From contig NZ_JBEPSM010000004.1 of NCBI RefSeq assembly GCF_040548815.1, forward strand, positions 186,001-250,000: a stretch of 64,000 bases of DNA. The letters run 5' to 3'. Positions 17,104-25,347 of this stretch are shown here, one piece after another. Source of the DNA: Kaistia defluvii (GTDB lineage Bacteria > Pseudomonadota > Alphaproteobacteria > Rhizobiales > Kaistiaceae). Below the pieces are notes generated by a model that worked only from the letters and a program-made list of their open reading frames with translations, searched no databases and was not told the origin of the DNA. Every line of letters starts with the position of its first letter. Within the stretch, counting starts at the first letter, position 1. The translations under genes were made by a program, and so were the position numbers.

Positions 17104-18101
17104 CAGGCGAGCCTCTTTCTGATGTTGAGCTTGAAGGTATCGAGAAGGACCGCCACCAGCACCATGCCGCCCTGGATGAGCTGCGTGAAATGCGCCGGCA
17201 TGCCCATCAGGTTGATGGCCGTCTGGATCGAGGCGAGCAGGAGCACGCCGGCGTACACGCCCGGCAGGCTGCCGACGCCGCCCTTCAGGCTGACGCCGCC
17301 GATGACGACCGCCGCGAAGGTCTGGAACAGCATGCCGACGCCGAGATTGGCGGTCGCGCCCGAGGTGCGGATGGCGAGCAGCCAGCCGGCCAGGCCGGCG
17401 ATCGAACCGGCCAGCACGAAGGTCATCGCGGTCAGCTTGTCGACCTTGATGCCGGCGCGATAGGCCGCAGTCGGGTTGCCGCCGATCATCAGCAGATGGC
17501 GGCCGAACGGCGTACGGTTCAGGATGAAGGCGAAGACCAGCGTGGCGAGGATCGCGACCCAGCCCATCAACGGGATCTGCAGGAAGCGCTCGATCGCCAG
17601 AAAACGCAGCTCGGACGGCAGCTCCTGCGCCGAGCGGCCGCCCGAAAGCGCCACGACCAGGCCGCGGCCCCAGATGAAGGCCGCCAGCGTGACGATGAAG
17701 GAATTCATCTTTAGCCGGACGACGAAGAAGGCGTTGCTGGCGCCGACCAGCGCACCTACGCCCAGCGCGATCACCAGCGAGATCGGCACCACCAGCCAGG
17801 CGGGCGTAAAGGTGAAGCCGAAGCCGACGCCGGACTTGGCGAACAGGATGCCCACCACCATCGCGGCCAGCGCCATGACGGATTCGATGGAAAGGTCCAT
17901 GTAGCCGGCGATGATCAGCAGCGACAGGCCGATCGCCAGCGTGCCGACGAAGGTCGACTGCTCGACGATGTTGGCGAAGATTCCGATCTGGAAATAGTTC
18001 GGGATGGCCAGCGAGAACAGCGCCAGCACGGCGATGAGGATGAACCAGACGAGGTGATCGAGGACGAACTCGATCGCGGCCCTGCGGTTGGACGAGAGCA
18101 T
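17103..18101 (-). CDS. CUT2 sugar ABC permease (RbsC family)
   Basis: 332-residue inner-membrane permease, the only permease of this operon, so it should act as a homodimer. Typical motifs are GYMDLSIESVMALAAM, GASNAFFVVRLKMNSFIVTL, GRHLLMIGGNPTAAYRAGI and VVIGGVSLKGGVGSLPGV. The start is the ATG at 18101 (MLSSNRRAA) with GGAG upstream. It is downstream of the binding-protein gene, across 185 bases that contain a hairpin, and directly upstream of the SDR gene. Confidence 0.9.
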   Translation of the reverse strand: MLSSNRRAAIEFVLDHLVWFILIAVLALFSLAIPNYFQIGIFANIVEQSTFVGTLAIGLSLLIIAGYMDLSIESVMALAAMVVGILFAKSGVGFGFTFTPAWLVVPISLVIALGVGALVGASNAFFVVRLKMNSFIVTLAAFIWGRGLVVALSGGRSAQELPSELRFLAIERFLQIPLMGWVAILATLVFAFILNRTPFGRHLLMIGGNPTAAYRAGIKVDKLTAMTFVLAGSIAGLAGWLLAIRTSGATANLGVGMLFQTFAAVVIGGVSLKGGVGSLPGVYAGVLLLASIQTAINLMGMPAHFTQLIQGGMVLVAVLLDTFKLNIRKRLA

Positions 18102-18240
18102 GGAGCGGCTCCGGGTGTTGCGCGATAGCGGGATCAAGGCGCGCGGTCGCGGCATCCGGGGAGGCGGATGGGTGCGGGACCGGCAGGGACAGCCTGGCCT
18201 GGCCATTCCCGGACGAGCCGGAAAGGGGACGGCGGCGGCT

Positions 18241-18267
18241 GTCGTCCCGACCCTTGGCCGGGACGAC
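18241..18267 (-). terminator. Hairpin after solute-binding-protein gene
   Basis: A 9-bp perfect stem (GTCGTCCCG / CGGGACGAC) with a nine-base loop lies 20 bases past the binding-protein stop, before the permease gene. It resembles the hairpins found at the same place in the other importer operons here. Confidence 0.5.
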
Positions 18268-18286
18268 GTATCAACGCCTGCGGCGC

Positions 18287-19333
18287 TTACTCGACCGACT
18301 TAACCGGGGCTTCCGGGGTCTTCATGTTGCCCCAGAACTTCGGATCGTCGACATTGGCCTTGGTGATGGCGGCACCCGGGATCTTGATGTTCGGGCCCCA
18401 GCTTTCCTCGGTCACGACACCCTGCAGGCCGAGCACGTCATAGGTGCCAGCCTTGATCGGCTGCTTGTTGACGACCTTGTCGGCGAACATGGCGAGCGCT
18501 GCGGCCTGGGCGAACAGCGGCTGTTCGACCTCAACCTGCTGCCAGCCCTTGCGGATCAGGTCGAGACCGACGGGCGCGCCGTTCGACGAGATCAGGAGGA
18601 CGTCGCCGGGCTTCTTGCCGGCGGCTTCGAGCGACGCGACGGCGGCGACCGAGAGATGCGCGGCATGAACGAAGATCAGGTCGATGTCCGGATTGGCGAG
18701 AAGCTGGTCCGACACGATCGAGCCGGCGGCCGAGGCTTCCCACTGCATGGCCGGCTTCGAGATGATGGTGACGTCCGGGAACGCCTTCATCTTCTCTTCA
18801 AAGCCCTTCTGGATGTCGAGCGTGTAGGGATCGCCGGGGTCGCCGAGGACCTGGAGGATCTTGCCCTTGACCGCGCCGTTCTTTTCCTTGAGCAGGCGCT
18901 CGGCCTCGCCGGCCGCGACATGGCCGATCTCGACCGTGCCGGCGACCGAAGTCAGGTCGCTTTTCGTCGAGGTGATCTGGCGGTCGAATTCCATCACCGG
19001 AATGCCGGCCGCGCGCGCGGCCTCGATCTGCGGCTTCAGGGCGTTGAAATCGACGGCGGCGAGCACGATTGCCGACGGCTTGAGCGCGATGACGTCATTC
19101 ATCTGGCCCTGCTGCACGTCGGTCTTGTTGTCGGCGTTGAGCGCGACCGTCTCGTAGCCGACATCCTTCATGAACTTGGTGATCGCCGTCACCGAGCCGG
19201 TCTGGAATTCGTCCAGCAGGGTCGGCACGAGGTAATAGATCTTGCCCTTGTCGGCGGCCCAGGCGGCCGGGGTCAGGAAGGTTGCGGCGCCGAGCACGAC
19301 GGCTCCCGCCAGAACACCCATCAATCGCTTCAT
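18287..19333 (-). CDS. Periplasmic sugar-binding protein (CUT2)
   Basis: 348-residue secreted binding protein of the ribose/xylose type. The signal peptide [20 protein letters not shown] ends with cleavage after AWA. The mature protein shows the two-lobe fold motifs [52 protein letters not shown] and [16 protein letters not shown]. The FDRQITS segment in the hinge is typical of sugar binders. It is encoded between the ATPase (upstream) and the permease (downstream); ligand unknown. A 58-base gap separates it from the ATPase gene. Confidence 0.9.
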   Translation of the reverse strand: MKRLMGVLAGAVVLGAATFLTPAAWAADKGKIYYLVPTLLDEFQTGSVTAITKFMKDVGYETVALNADNKTDVQQGQMNDVIALKPSAIVLAAVDFNALKPQIEAARAAGIPVMEFDRQITSTKSDLTSVAGTVEIGHVAAGEAERLLKEKNGAVKGKILQVLGDPGDPYTLDIQKGFEEKMKAFPDVTIISKPAMQWEASAAGSIVSDQLLANPDIDLIFVHAAHLSVAAVASLEAAGKKPGDVLLISSNGAPVGLDLIRKGWQQVEVEQPLFAQAAALAMFADKVVNKQPIKAGTYDVLGLQGVVTEESWGPNIKIPGAAITKANVDDPKFWGNMKTPEAPVKSVE

Positions 19334-19391
19334 ATTGCTGTTCCCTTCGCTCTTGTTCAGTCTGGAAGTCCGGATGAGCTGTTAGCCAGCC

Positions 19392-20195
19392 CTATCCCGC
19401 GTGCTGGGCTTGACCGTTGGTCTGGTCTGCAGTCCGCGCGCGGCCGCCCAATGCCTCGCCGGTAATGAGATGCACGATCTGGTCCGGCGACGTTTCCGTC
19501 GTGCGGACATCGCCTGCGACCATGCCCTGGCGGATGACGACCATGCGGTCGGCAACCTGGAAGGCCTGGCTCATGATGTGCGTGATGAAGACGACACCGA
19601 TGCCCTGGTCGGCGATGCGGCGGATCAGTTCGAGGCCGCGCCGCGTCTGCTCGACGCCGAGCGCCGCGAACGGCTCGTCGAGCAGAACCAGCTTGCCGCC
19701 CCAATGGACGAAGCGGTTGAGCTCGATCGCCTGGCGCTGGCCGCCGGAGAGATGCTCGACATTGGTGCGCAGCGACGGGATCTTGGTACCGGCCGAGGCC
19801 ATCGCCTGGGCGACGACCTCTTCCATCGCCTTTTCCTGCAGCACCGGAATGCCGAAATACTTCTTCACGATCTCGCGGCCCATGAAGAAATTGGCCACGA
19901 CGTCGACATTGGTGCAGAGCGACAGGTCCTGGTAGACGGTCTCGATGCCGGCCGCCTTGCCGTCGGCGGGCGAGGTGAAGTGCCGCTCGGCGCCGTCGTA
20001 GATCACCTTGCCGGTGCTCGGCTCCAGACCGCCGGAGATGATCTTCACCAGCGTCGACTTGCCGGCGCCATTGTCTCCGAGCAGCGCGACGACCTCGCCA
20101 CGACCGATTTCAAAGCTGATGTCGCGCAGCGCCTGGATGGCGCCGAAGCTCTTGGAGATGTTTTCGAGCCGCAGGAGCGGTGCTTCGGTGGTCAT
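19392..20195 (-). CDS. CUT2 sugar ABC ATPase, single domain
   Basis: 267-residue ATPase corresponding to one nucleotide-binding domain. Walker A is GDNGAGKSTL, signature LSGGQRQAIEL, Walker B LVLLDEPFAALG, with a switch histidine in VVFITHIMSQA. Most CUT2 importers have a fused two-domain ATPase of about 500 residues; this single-domain form must dimerise, giving two intact sites. It is not a truncated gene: the reading frame ends cleanly and the neighbours are intact. The start overlaps the ROK regulator stop by four bases (ATGA). Confidence 0.9.
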   Translation of the reverse strand: MTTEAPLLRLENISKSFGAIQALRDISFEIGRGEVVALLGDNGAGKSTLVKIISGGLEPSTGKVIYDGAERHFTSPADGKAAGIETVYQDLSLCTNVDVVANFFMGREIVKKYFGIPVLQEKAMEEVVAQAMASAGTKIPSLRTNVEHLSGGQRQAIELNRFVHWGGKLVLLDEPFAALGVEQTRRGLELIRRIADQGIGVVFITHIMSQAFQVADRMVVIRQGMVAGDVRTTETSPDQIVHLITGEALGGRARTADQTNGQAQHAG

Positions 20196-21427
20196 GCAGC
20201 TACCTCTTTCTTTGCCGGGCCGGTCATGATCGGATCGCGGTCGGTCCGCTCCTCTTCGCCGGCGAAGAGGAGGCCAAATCGGGGGGACAGTGCGCCGGAA
20301 ATCGCCAGCGCCGCCGCGCCGCGCAGGACCGCGTCCCGCCCATTGCTGGAAAGCGTGAGACGCGGCGTTGTGCGGCCGCGGCGCTCGGCCACGGAATGCA
20401 TCAGCGGCTCGGTTCCCTCGATCAGCCGCTCGAGCAGCGCGTCGGAGGCGAGGCCGCCAATGACGATCGTCTCGGGATCGAACAGGTTCTCGATCGTGGC
20501 GATGGCCGATCGCAAGACCGGCGCGGCCTCCGCGATCCAGGCGTCGACCACGTCGGGATGCTCCGTGAGCGCGGTCTCAATGGTGGCGGTCGGATCCACC
20601 GCCTTGAGGCGACGGTCGAGCGCGTCGCGCGAGACATAGCGCTCCAGGCAGCCGCGATTGCCGCAGGGGCACGGGTCGCCGCCCGGCACCAAAGGAAGAT
20701 GGCCGATCTCGCCGGCATTGCCATAGACGCCACGCAGCACCGTGCCGTCCTGCACGGTGGCGGCGCCGCCGAGGCCGACGCCGAAATAGATGTAATAGAA
20801 CGCGCGGAAGTCGCGGCCGGCGCCATAGAGCCGCTCGCCCAGCGCCACCGCGCCCAGTTCCGCACCGGCGAAAACCGGCAGGACATTGGCTTCGGCGAGA
20901 CGCTCGCCTACCGCAATGCCCTTCCAGCCCTCCAGCGTGGTCGGCCCGACGAAGCTCATGGAATCGACGTCGCTCGGACCTGGCATCGCCACGCCGATAC
21001 CCAGCATGCGGCCATCGGGACGGAGTGCGCTCATTTCGGCGATCAGCGCCTCGAAGACGGGAAAGGTCGCTTCCGGCGAGACGCGGGACATCGGATGGTG
21101 GCGGGTGCCGACGATCTTGCCGGCGAGGTTGACCAGCGCGGCGGAAACGCCGATCGGCGTCACATGCAGGCCGATGGCAAAGCCGCCTTCCGGATTGAGC
21201 GTCAGATTGGTGCGCGGCAGCCCCCTGCCCTTCGGCGCCTCGCGCGAGCCCATGACGAAGCCCTGCAGCTCCAGCTCGCGGATGATGGTGGAAACCGTCT
21301 GGACGGTGAGGCCGACCTTGCGGGCGATCTCGCCACGAGCAATGGGCGCTTCCAGCCGGATCGTCTCGAGCACGATCCGCCGGTTATAGGGTCGCCCAAA
21401 CTCCTGGTTCGTACCGCGCAGCGCCAT
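20192..21427 (-). CDS. ROK-family transcriptional regulator
   Basis: 411-residue regulator with an N-terminal winged helix-turn-helix (residues about 15-70, VGLTVQTVSTIIRELELQGF) and a sugar-kinase-like ROK domain. The ROK zinc motif is intact (GEIGHLPLVPGG then CPCGNRGCLE). Family members such as NagC, Mlc and XylR bind a sugar or its phosphate and repress sugar uptake genes. It is first in the operon and overlaps the ATPase gene, so it probably controls its own transcript. The start is placed at MALRG (GGGAG six bases upstream) rather than at the ATG at 21439, which lacks spacing from its AAGG. Kinase residues are not needed for regulation. Confidence 0.9.
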   Translation of the reverse strand: MALRGTNQEFGRPYNRRIVLETIRLEAPIARGEIARKVGLTVQTVSTIIRELELQGFVMGSREAPKGRGLPRTNLTLNPEGGFAIGLHVTPIGVSAALVNLAGKIVGTRHHPMSRVSPEATFPVFEALIAEMSALRPDGRMLGIGVAMPGPSDVDSMSFVGPTTLEGWKGIAVGERLAEANVLPVFAGAELGAVALGERLYGAGRDFRAFYYIYFGVGLGGAATVQDGTVLRGVYGNAGEIGHLPLVPGGDPCPCGNRGCLERYVSRDALDRRLKAVDPTATIETALTEHPDVVDAWIAEAAPVLRSAIATIENLFDPETIVIGGLASDALLERLIEGTEPLMHSVAERRGRTTPRLTLSSNGRDAVLRGAAALAISGALSPRFGLLFAGEEERTDRDPIMTGPAKKEVAA

Positions 21428-21463
21428 CGTCGCTCCCATCCTTATGCCTCTACGTTAGGCGAG

Positions 21464-21483
21464 CCATTTATTAAGTCAAATGG
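21464..21483. promoter_or_regulatory. Candidate operator of the ROK/importer operon
   Basis: CCATTT and AAATGG form a perfect 6-bp inverted repeat with an 8-bp AT-rich spacer, 37 bases upstream of the chosen ROK start. It lies in the only AT-rich stretch of this gap (21461-21500). An autoregulatory ROK site here is inference. Confidence 0.45.
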
Positions 21484-21528
21484 ATTTCTAGATTAGGCGG
21501 AAACGGTCCGGGAGCGGCATCCAGGCCC

Positions 21529-21720
21529 GTGCACAAGTGGCGGGCAACCGGTGCAAAAGCGTGTTCGCAAGCTGTGCAAAGCCGGTGCAAAGAGCGCGGA
21601 AAAGCCTGTGCAGAAGGCGGGGATAACGTTTGGGAAAATCTGTGAGGGCCTTGTGGAAAAGTCCCCGCCGAGGCTGTGGTTTTGCGCTGGAAACCTTGTG
21701 CATGTGCTGTGGATGCAAGG
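21529..21720. repeat. Array of about 17 phased 9-mers (11-bp period), non-coding
   Basis: Degenerate copies of GTG(C/G)AAAAG start at 21529, 21540, 21551, 21561, 21574, 21585, 21596, 21608, 21619, 21631, 21642, 21653, 21664, 21676, 21687, 21698 and 21709. Steps are 11 or 12 bases with one 10 and one 13, mean about 11.25. Best units include GTGCAAAAG, GTGGAAAAG, GTGCAGAAG and GTGGATGCA. The step is not a multiple of three, so no repeated peptide explains it. The units resemble the DnaA box (TGTGGATAA) and lie beside an AT-rich stretch. An operator array for an unknown protein is the alternative. Confidence 0.65.
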
Positions 21721-21738
21721 CCGCCCGCGCACAAAAAA

Positions 21739-21763
21739 GCCCCGGCGCGCAAGGCACCGGGGC
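21739..21763 (-). terminator. Intrinsic terminator of the DUF3830 gene
   Basis: Read on the minus strand, GCCCCGGTGC, a five-base loop and GCGCCGGGGC are followed at once by six T residues. It begins 39 bases after the DUF3830 stop and is the clearest intrinsic terminator in the window. Confidence 0.88.
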
Positions 21764-21801
21764 GAATGTCCGTCGTTGGGACGAGACGGCGCGCGGCCGG
21801 C

Positions 21802-22218
21802 CTAGTCGGCCAGTTCGAACACGATGTCCTGCGCGCCCTTCCAGAGCGTCAGCTTGCCGAGCGCTACCAGGTTCTCGCGGCCTTCCGTGATCGTCAGGAA
21901 GTGGTTGCCCGAGAGCTGGCCGACCTTGGAGGAGAAGTCGACGCCGCCATAGGCGAGCAGGATTTCCGTCTCGCTGATGCCGCCGGGATAGAGGATGAAC
22001 TCGCCGGGAGCCGGGTGGCTGGTGTTGTTCTCGAAGCCGAGGCCGAGATCGAGATCGCCCAGCGGGATCCAGCAGCCCTCGCCGCTCCAGCGAACATGGA
22101 TGATCTTCTCGCGATAGGGCAGCAGCGTCTTGAACACGGCGCAGGTCTTCGGCGCCAGTTCTTCCTCGAGCTTGCCGTAGAAGGTGAACGGGCCTGCGGT
22201 GATTTTCAGCTTGGTCAT
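21802..22218 (-). CDS. DUF3830 family, cyclophilin-like protein
   Basis: 138-residue protein whose whole length fits the DUF3830 family: ITAGPFTFYGKLEEELAPKT, AVFKTLLPYREKIIHVRWSG, GCWIPLGDLDLG and GGISETEILLAYGG. The fold is cyclophilin-like (TM1367 type), with no known catalytic role. Members usually lie beside amidase, hydantoinase or dicarboxylate genes, but here the gene is a single transcription unit with its own terminator. There is no signal peptide, so it is cytoplasmic. Function unknown; a small-molecule-binding or isomerase-like role is only a guess from the fold. Confidence 0.85.
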   Translation of the reverse strand: MTKLKITAGPFTFYGKLEEELAPKTCAVFKTLLPYREKIIHVRWSGEGCWIPLGDLDLGLGFENNTSHPAPGEFILYPGGISETEILLAYGGVDFSSKVGQLSGNHFLTITEGRENLVALGKLTLWKGAQDIVFELAD

Positions 22219-22375
22219 TCGATCTCGTCTTTCTCGCTACGCTCGATGCAATCTTGGCGGTCGCCGTGCCCTCACCCTGACGTGATGGGCCGCGACCCGC
22301 AACCGGTTCGAGAGACGGGAACAATCATCCCGGCCTCTCGTTTTCCGTGACCTGTCACCTAGCACGAGGTTCGAC

Positions 22376-22849
22376 ATGTCCGCTTCCCTCAAGATTGTCA
22401 TTGCAGCTTCAACGCTGATCGCCATATCCGCCGCCATGCCGGGTGCTGCTTCCGCCGCGACCCGGACCGGCACGCTGGTGTGCAAGGTGGCGCAGGGCAT
22501 GGGTTTCATCGTCGGATCGAGCAAGAAGCTCGATTGCACCTTCAACTCCAAGCAAGGCGCCGAACGCTACACCGGCAAGATCAACAAGATTGGCCTCGAT
22601 GTCGGCATGACGACCGGCGGCCAGATCGTCTGGGCCGTGATGGAGCCGTCCAGGCGACATGGCGACCTGACCGGCACCTATGCCGGCGCAACCGCCGAGG
22701 CGACCGCAGGGGTCGGTCTCGGCGCCAATGTGCTGGTCGGCGGCGGCAACAACTCCGTCTCGCTGCAGCCGCTCTCCATCTCGGGACAGAAGGGTCTCAA
22801 TCTCGCGGCCGGCATCGGATCGGTGACCTTGTCGCGAGCCGGGCGCTAG
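22376..22849 (+). CDS. DUF992 secreted protein
   Basis: 157-residue protein with a clear Sec signal peptide (MSASLKIVIAASTLIAISAA, cleavage after ASA) and a mature DUF992 domain. TGTLVCKVAQGMGFIVGSSK and LDCTF carry the conserved cysteine pair, probably a disulfide. The rest is glycine-rich and predicted beta (TTGGQIVWAVMEPS, GVGLGANVLVGGGNNSVSL). The family is abundant in rhizobial-order bacteria and located in the periplasm; its role is unknown. It is monocistronic. The start is well defined by the signal peptide. Confidence 0.85.
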   Translation: MSASLKIVIAASTLIAISAAMPGAASAATRTGTLVCKVAQGMGFIVGSSKKLDCTFNSKQGAERYTGKINKIGLDVGMTTGGQIVWAVMEPSRRHGDLTGTYAGATAEATAGVGLGANVLVGGGNNSVSLQPLSISGQKGLNLAAGIGSVTLSRAGR

Positions 22850-22970
22850 GCGGACCGCGGGCGACACCGGGTCGCACGGCGGGCGGACGAAACATTTAGG
22901 CTATGGCAACCAAATATGCCGTACGGTGACCCTGCTTGCTACTCTGGGCTGGGTCAACCAGAGGGTTGCG

Positions 22971-23007
22971 TTGGATTGACCCGTCATAACGAACCGGGTT
23001 GATCCAA
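22971..23007 (+). promoter_or_regulatory. Hairpin overlapping the diguanylate cyclase start
   Basis: TTGGATTGACCC and GGGTTGATCCAA can pair over 12 positions with two mismatches, and the last paired base is the A of the ATG at 23007. No good ribosome site precedes this ATG, so the hairpin could limit translation. The alternative start, ATG at 23037, also lacks a strong site. Confidence 0.35.
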
Positions 23008-24491
23008 TGCAGTGTGAGCCGAGCACGGACGGCAAGATGTTCGACATCGCGCCGGTTTCGCTGTGGGAAGAAGACTACAGCGGACTCAAGGCACTGTTCG
23101 TCGAGTGGCGGGAGGCCGGCGTCACCGATCTTAGCGCTTATCTGCGCGACGACCTTTCCCGCGTGAAGACCTGCTCCAGCCGCCTGCGCGTCCTCCGGGT
23201 CAACCGGAAGACGCTGTCGCTGTTTGAGGCCGACAGCCTCGGTCATCTCGTCGACAATCTCGACCGCGTGTTTCGCGACGACATGCTGCACGCCCATATC
23301 GACGAACTCGTGCAGCTCTGGAATGGCCAGACCGAATTCACCAGCCACACCGTCAACTACACGCTGGGCGGCAGGCGCCTCGACATCCAGCTCAAGGGCA
23401 CGCTCGTGCCCGGCTTCGAGACGAGTTGGGAGCGCGTGCTGGTCGCCATCGAGGATGTGACCGAGCGCGAGACCGCACGCCGCGGCCTGGCCACGAGCGA
23501 GGAATATGCGCGCGGCCTGTTCCACCATTCGCCGGTCTCGCTCTGGGTCGAGGATTTCTCCAGCGTCAAGCGGCTGATCGACGAGATCCGGCTGAAGGGC
23601 ATCATCGATTTCCGCGTCTTCACCGATGTGCATCCGGAATTCGTCACCCGCTGCATGAGCGAGATCCGCGTCATCGACGTCAACCGCCATACGCTGGAGC
23701 TGTTCGGCGCCGCCGACCTCCCCACCCTGCTGATGCATCTCGGCGACGTCTTCCGCGACGGCATGAACCGCCCGTTCCGCGAACAGCTGGTCGATCTCTG
23801 GGACGGCAAGCTGCTCCAGCAGCGCGAGGTGGTGAATTACGCGCTGGACGGTCGCGAACTGCATCTGCACCTGCAATTCTCCGTCCTGCCCGGCCACGAG
23901 CATGACTGGTCGCTGGTCCAGGTCGCGCTGACCGACATCACAGCCCGCAAGGCGGCCGAGGCCTATCTGGAATTCCTCGGCAAGCATGATGTCCTGACCA
24001 AGCTCTACAACCGCTCCTTCTTCGTCGACGAGCTGAACCGGCTGCGCCGCAACGGCCCGACGCCGATCTCGATCATCGTCGCCGACCTGAACGGGCTGAA
24101 GGCCGCTAACGACCAGTGGGGCCACGCGGCAGGCGACGAATTGCTGCGCCGCGCCGGCGAAGTGCTGGGCAAGCTGGTGACGACGCCGGCGCATTCAGCC
24201 CGTATCGGCGGCGACGAATTCGCCATCCTGCTGCCGGGCACGGACGAAGCCGGGGCGGAGAAGACGATCGAGGACATCCGCCGCCTCGTCGACCTCAACA
24301 ACCAGTATTATTCCGGCAGCGCGCTGAGCCTGTCGCTCGGCGCGGCGACCAGTGCTCCCGGCGAGTCGCTGGAGGATGTGGTCAAGCGCGCCGACGCGCG
24401 CATGTATGAGGAAAAGCACCGCTACTACGGCCTGACGCCGCTGGAAAGCCGTCGCGAGGCGGCACTCGCCGAAGCCGGCCAGCAATCCTGA
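23007..24491 (+). CDS. Diguanylate cyclase with two tandem PAS-like domains
   Basis: 494-residue cytoplasmic signalling enzyme that makes c-di-GMP from two GTP. Residues about 15-155 and 165-315 are duplicated PAS-like sensors: both begin VSLW.ED(F/Y)S and contain (R)V..VNR.TL.LF, (V)FRD.M and a closing ED/TDIT(E/A)R. The GGDEF domain (about 325-485) has an intact active site ARIGGDEFAILLPG and DVLTKLYNRSFF at its start. The RxxD inhibitory site normally five residues before GGDEF is absent (the segment reads TTPAHSAR), so product inhibition through that site is unlikely. No membrane segments and no EAL domain are present. It is monocistronic. Confidence 0.92.
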   Translation: MQCEPSTDGKMFDIAPVSLWEEDYSGLKALFVEWREAGVTDLSAYLRDDLSRVKTCSSRLRVLRVNRKTLSLFEADSLGHLVDNLDRVFRDDMLHAHIDELVQLWNGQTEFTSHTVNYTLGGRRLDIQLKGTLVPGFETSWERVLVAIEDVTERETARRGLATSEEYARGLFHHSPVSLWVEDFSSVKRLIDEIRLKGIIDFRVFTDVHPEFVTRCMSEIRVIDVNRHTLELFGAADLPTLLMHLGDVFRDGMNRPFREQLVDLWDGKLLQQREVVNYALDGRELHLHLQFSVLPGHEHDWSLVQVALTDITARKAAEAYLEFLGKHDVLTKLYNRSFFVDELNRLRRNGPTPISIIVADLNGLKAANDQWGHAAGDELLRRAGEVLGKLVTTPAHSARIGGDEFAILLPGTDEAGAEKTIEDIRRLVDLNNQYYSGSALSLSLGAATSAPGESLEDVVKRADARMYEEKHRYYGLTPLESRREAALAEAGQQS

Positions 24492-24657
24492 CGTCGGGCG
24501 GGGCCGTTTGGCCTCAGTCCACTGTGGACAGAACGCCGCGCCGGGGCTTCTGCTGCAGCGCCGCGATGATCCGTGCCTATAAGATGCTGGTGTAGGATGC
24601 AGCAATGCAACCGGCTGATGGCGTCACGGAACGCCGGCGCGAATGGAGGAAAGCAAG

Positions 24658-25284
24658 ATGACCCAGCCTGGCAACGACACCACCGACGGCGAAATCGGCT
24701 ACCAGGAGCGTGAGGCCGTCGCTGTCTTCGACAGCGAGAAGGCCCTGAACGCGGCCGTCGATGCCTTGATGCAATTTGGCCTCCGCCAGAAGGACCTCAG
24801 CGTCCTCGCGCCGTCCGAGAAGCTCTCCGCATCCAATCCCACCACCGCGCTCGAAGACAAGGACGACGCCGCCCGTGCGGCTTACGTGACCCCGGATTCC
24901 CGCGTCGAGGGCCTTGCCGCCCTGACCGGCGGCCCGGCCCTCGTCACCGGCCTCGGTGCGGCGCTCGTCGCCGGCACGGTCGGCCTGGCACTGATCCCGA
25001 CGCTGGCGGTCACGATCGGCGGCGCCGCCGCGACCGGATCGGTCGGCTTCATGCTGTCGCGCATCTTCGGCCGCAAGCATGCCGACGCCATTCAGCAGCA
25101 GCTCGCCAATGGCGGCCTGCTGCTCTGGGTGCATGCACCGGACACCAAGGACGATGCGAAGATCCTCGAGATCCTGACCCAAAATGGCGGCCGCGACGCC
25201 CATATCCATGTCGTGCACCGCAACTGGGGTATCGACGAAGTGCCGTTCAAGGACGCGAACCCGGACCCGCTGCTGAAGCTGTAA
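24658..25284 (+). CDS. Stress-type membrane-associated protein (YflT/GSP17M-like N-terminus)
   Basis: 208-residue protein of unknown function. Residues about 18-55 (EAVAVFDSEKALNAAVDALM) resemble the small domain of general-stress proteins such as YflT/17M. A glycine/alanine-rich hydrophobic stretch follows (about 90-145, GLGAALVAGTVGLALIPTLA), likely a hairpin of two membrane helices with glycine-zipper spacing. The C-terminal part (LANGGLLLWVHAPDTKDDAK, IHVVHRNWG) looks like a ferredoxin-like fold. The start is the ATG at 24658 with GGAGG upstream, not the ATG at 24643 inside that site. A role in envelope or osmotic stress is inferred only. Confidence 0.65.
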   Translation: MTQPGNDTTDGEIGYQEREAVAVFDSEKALNAAVDALMQFGLRQKDLSVLAPSEKLSASNPTTALEDKDDAARAAYVTPDSRVEGLAALTGGPALVTGLGAALVAGTVGLALIPTLAVTIGGAAATGSVGFMLSRIFGRKHADAIQQQLANGGLLLWVHAPDTKDDAKILEILTQNGGRDAHIHVVHRNWGIDEVPFKDANPDPLLKL

Positions 25285-25347
25285 CGGCCGCTCCGCCCTC
25301 AATTTCGACCAACGGCCGGCCATGCAGCGCATCGCCGGCCGTTTGAT

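Noticed and set aside
21529..21720. CRISPR array or plasmid iterons
   Set aside because: Units are 9-mers at 11-12 bp steps without spacers of CRISPR size and no cas genes; iterons are usually 17-22 bp and accompanied by a rep gene, which is absent.
21551..21805. Small lysine-rich peptide encoded across the phased array
   Set aside because: The repeat period breaks the reading frame at each unit, there is no ribosome site, and the frame runs through the terminator of the opposite gene.
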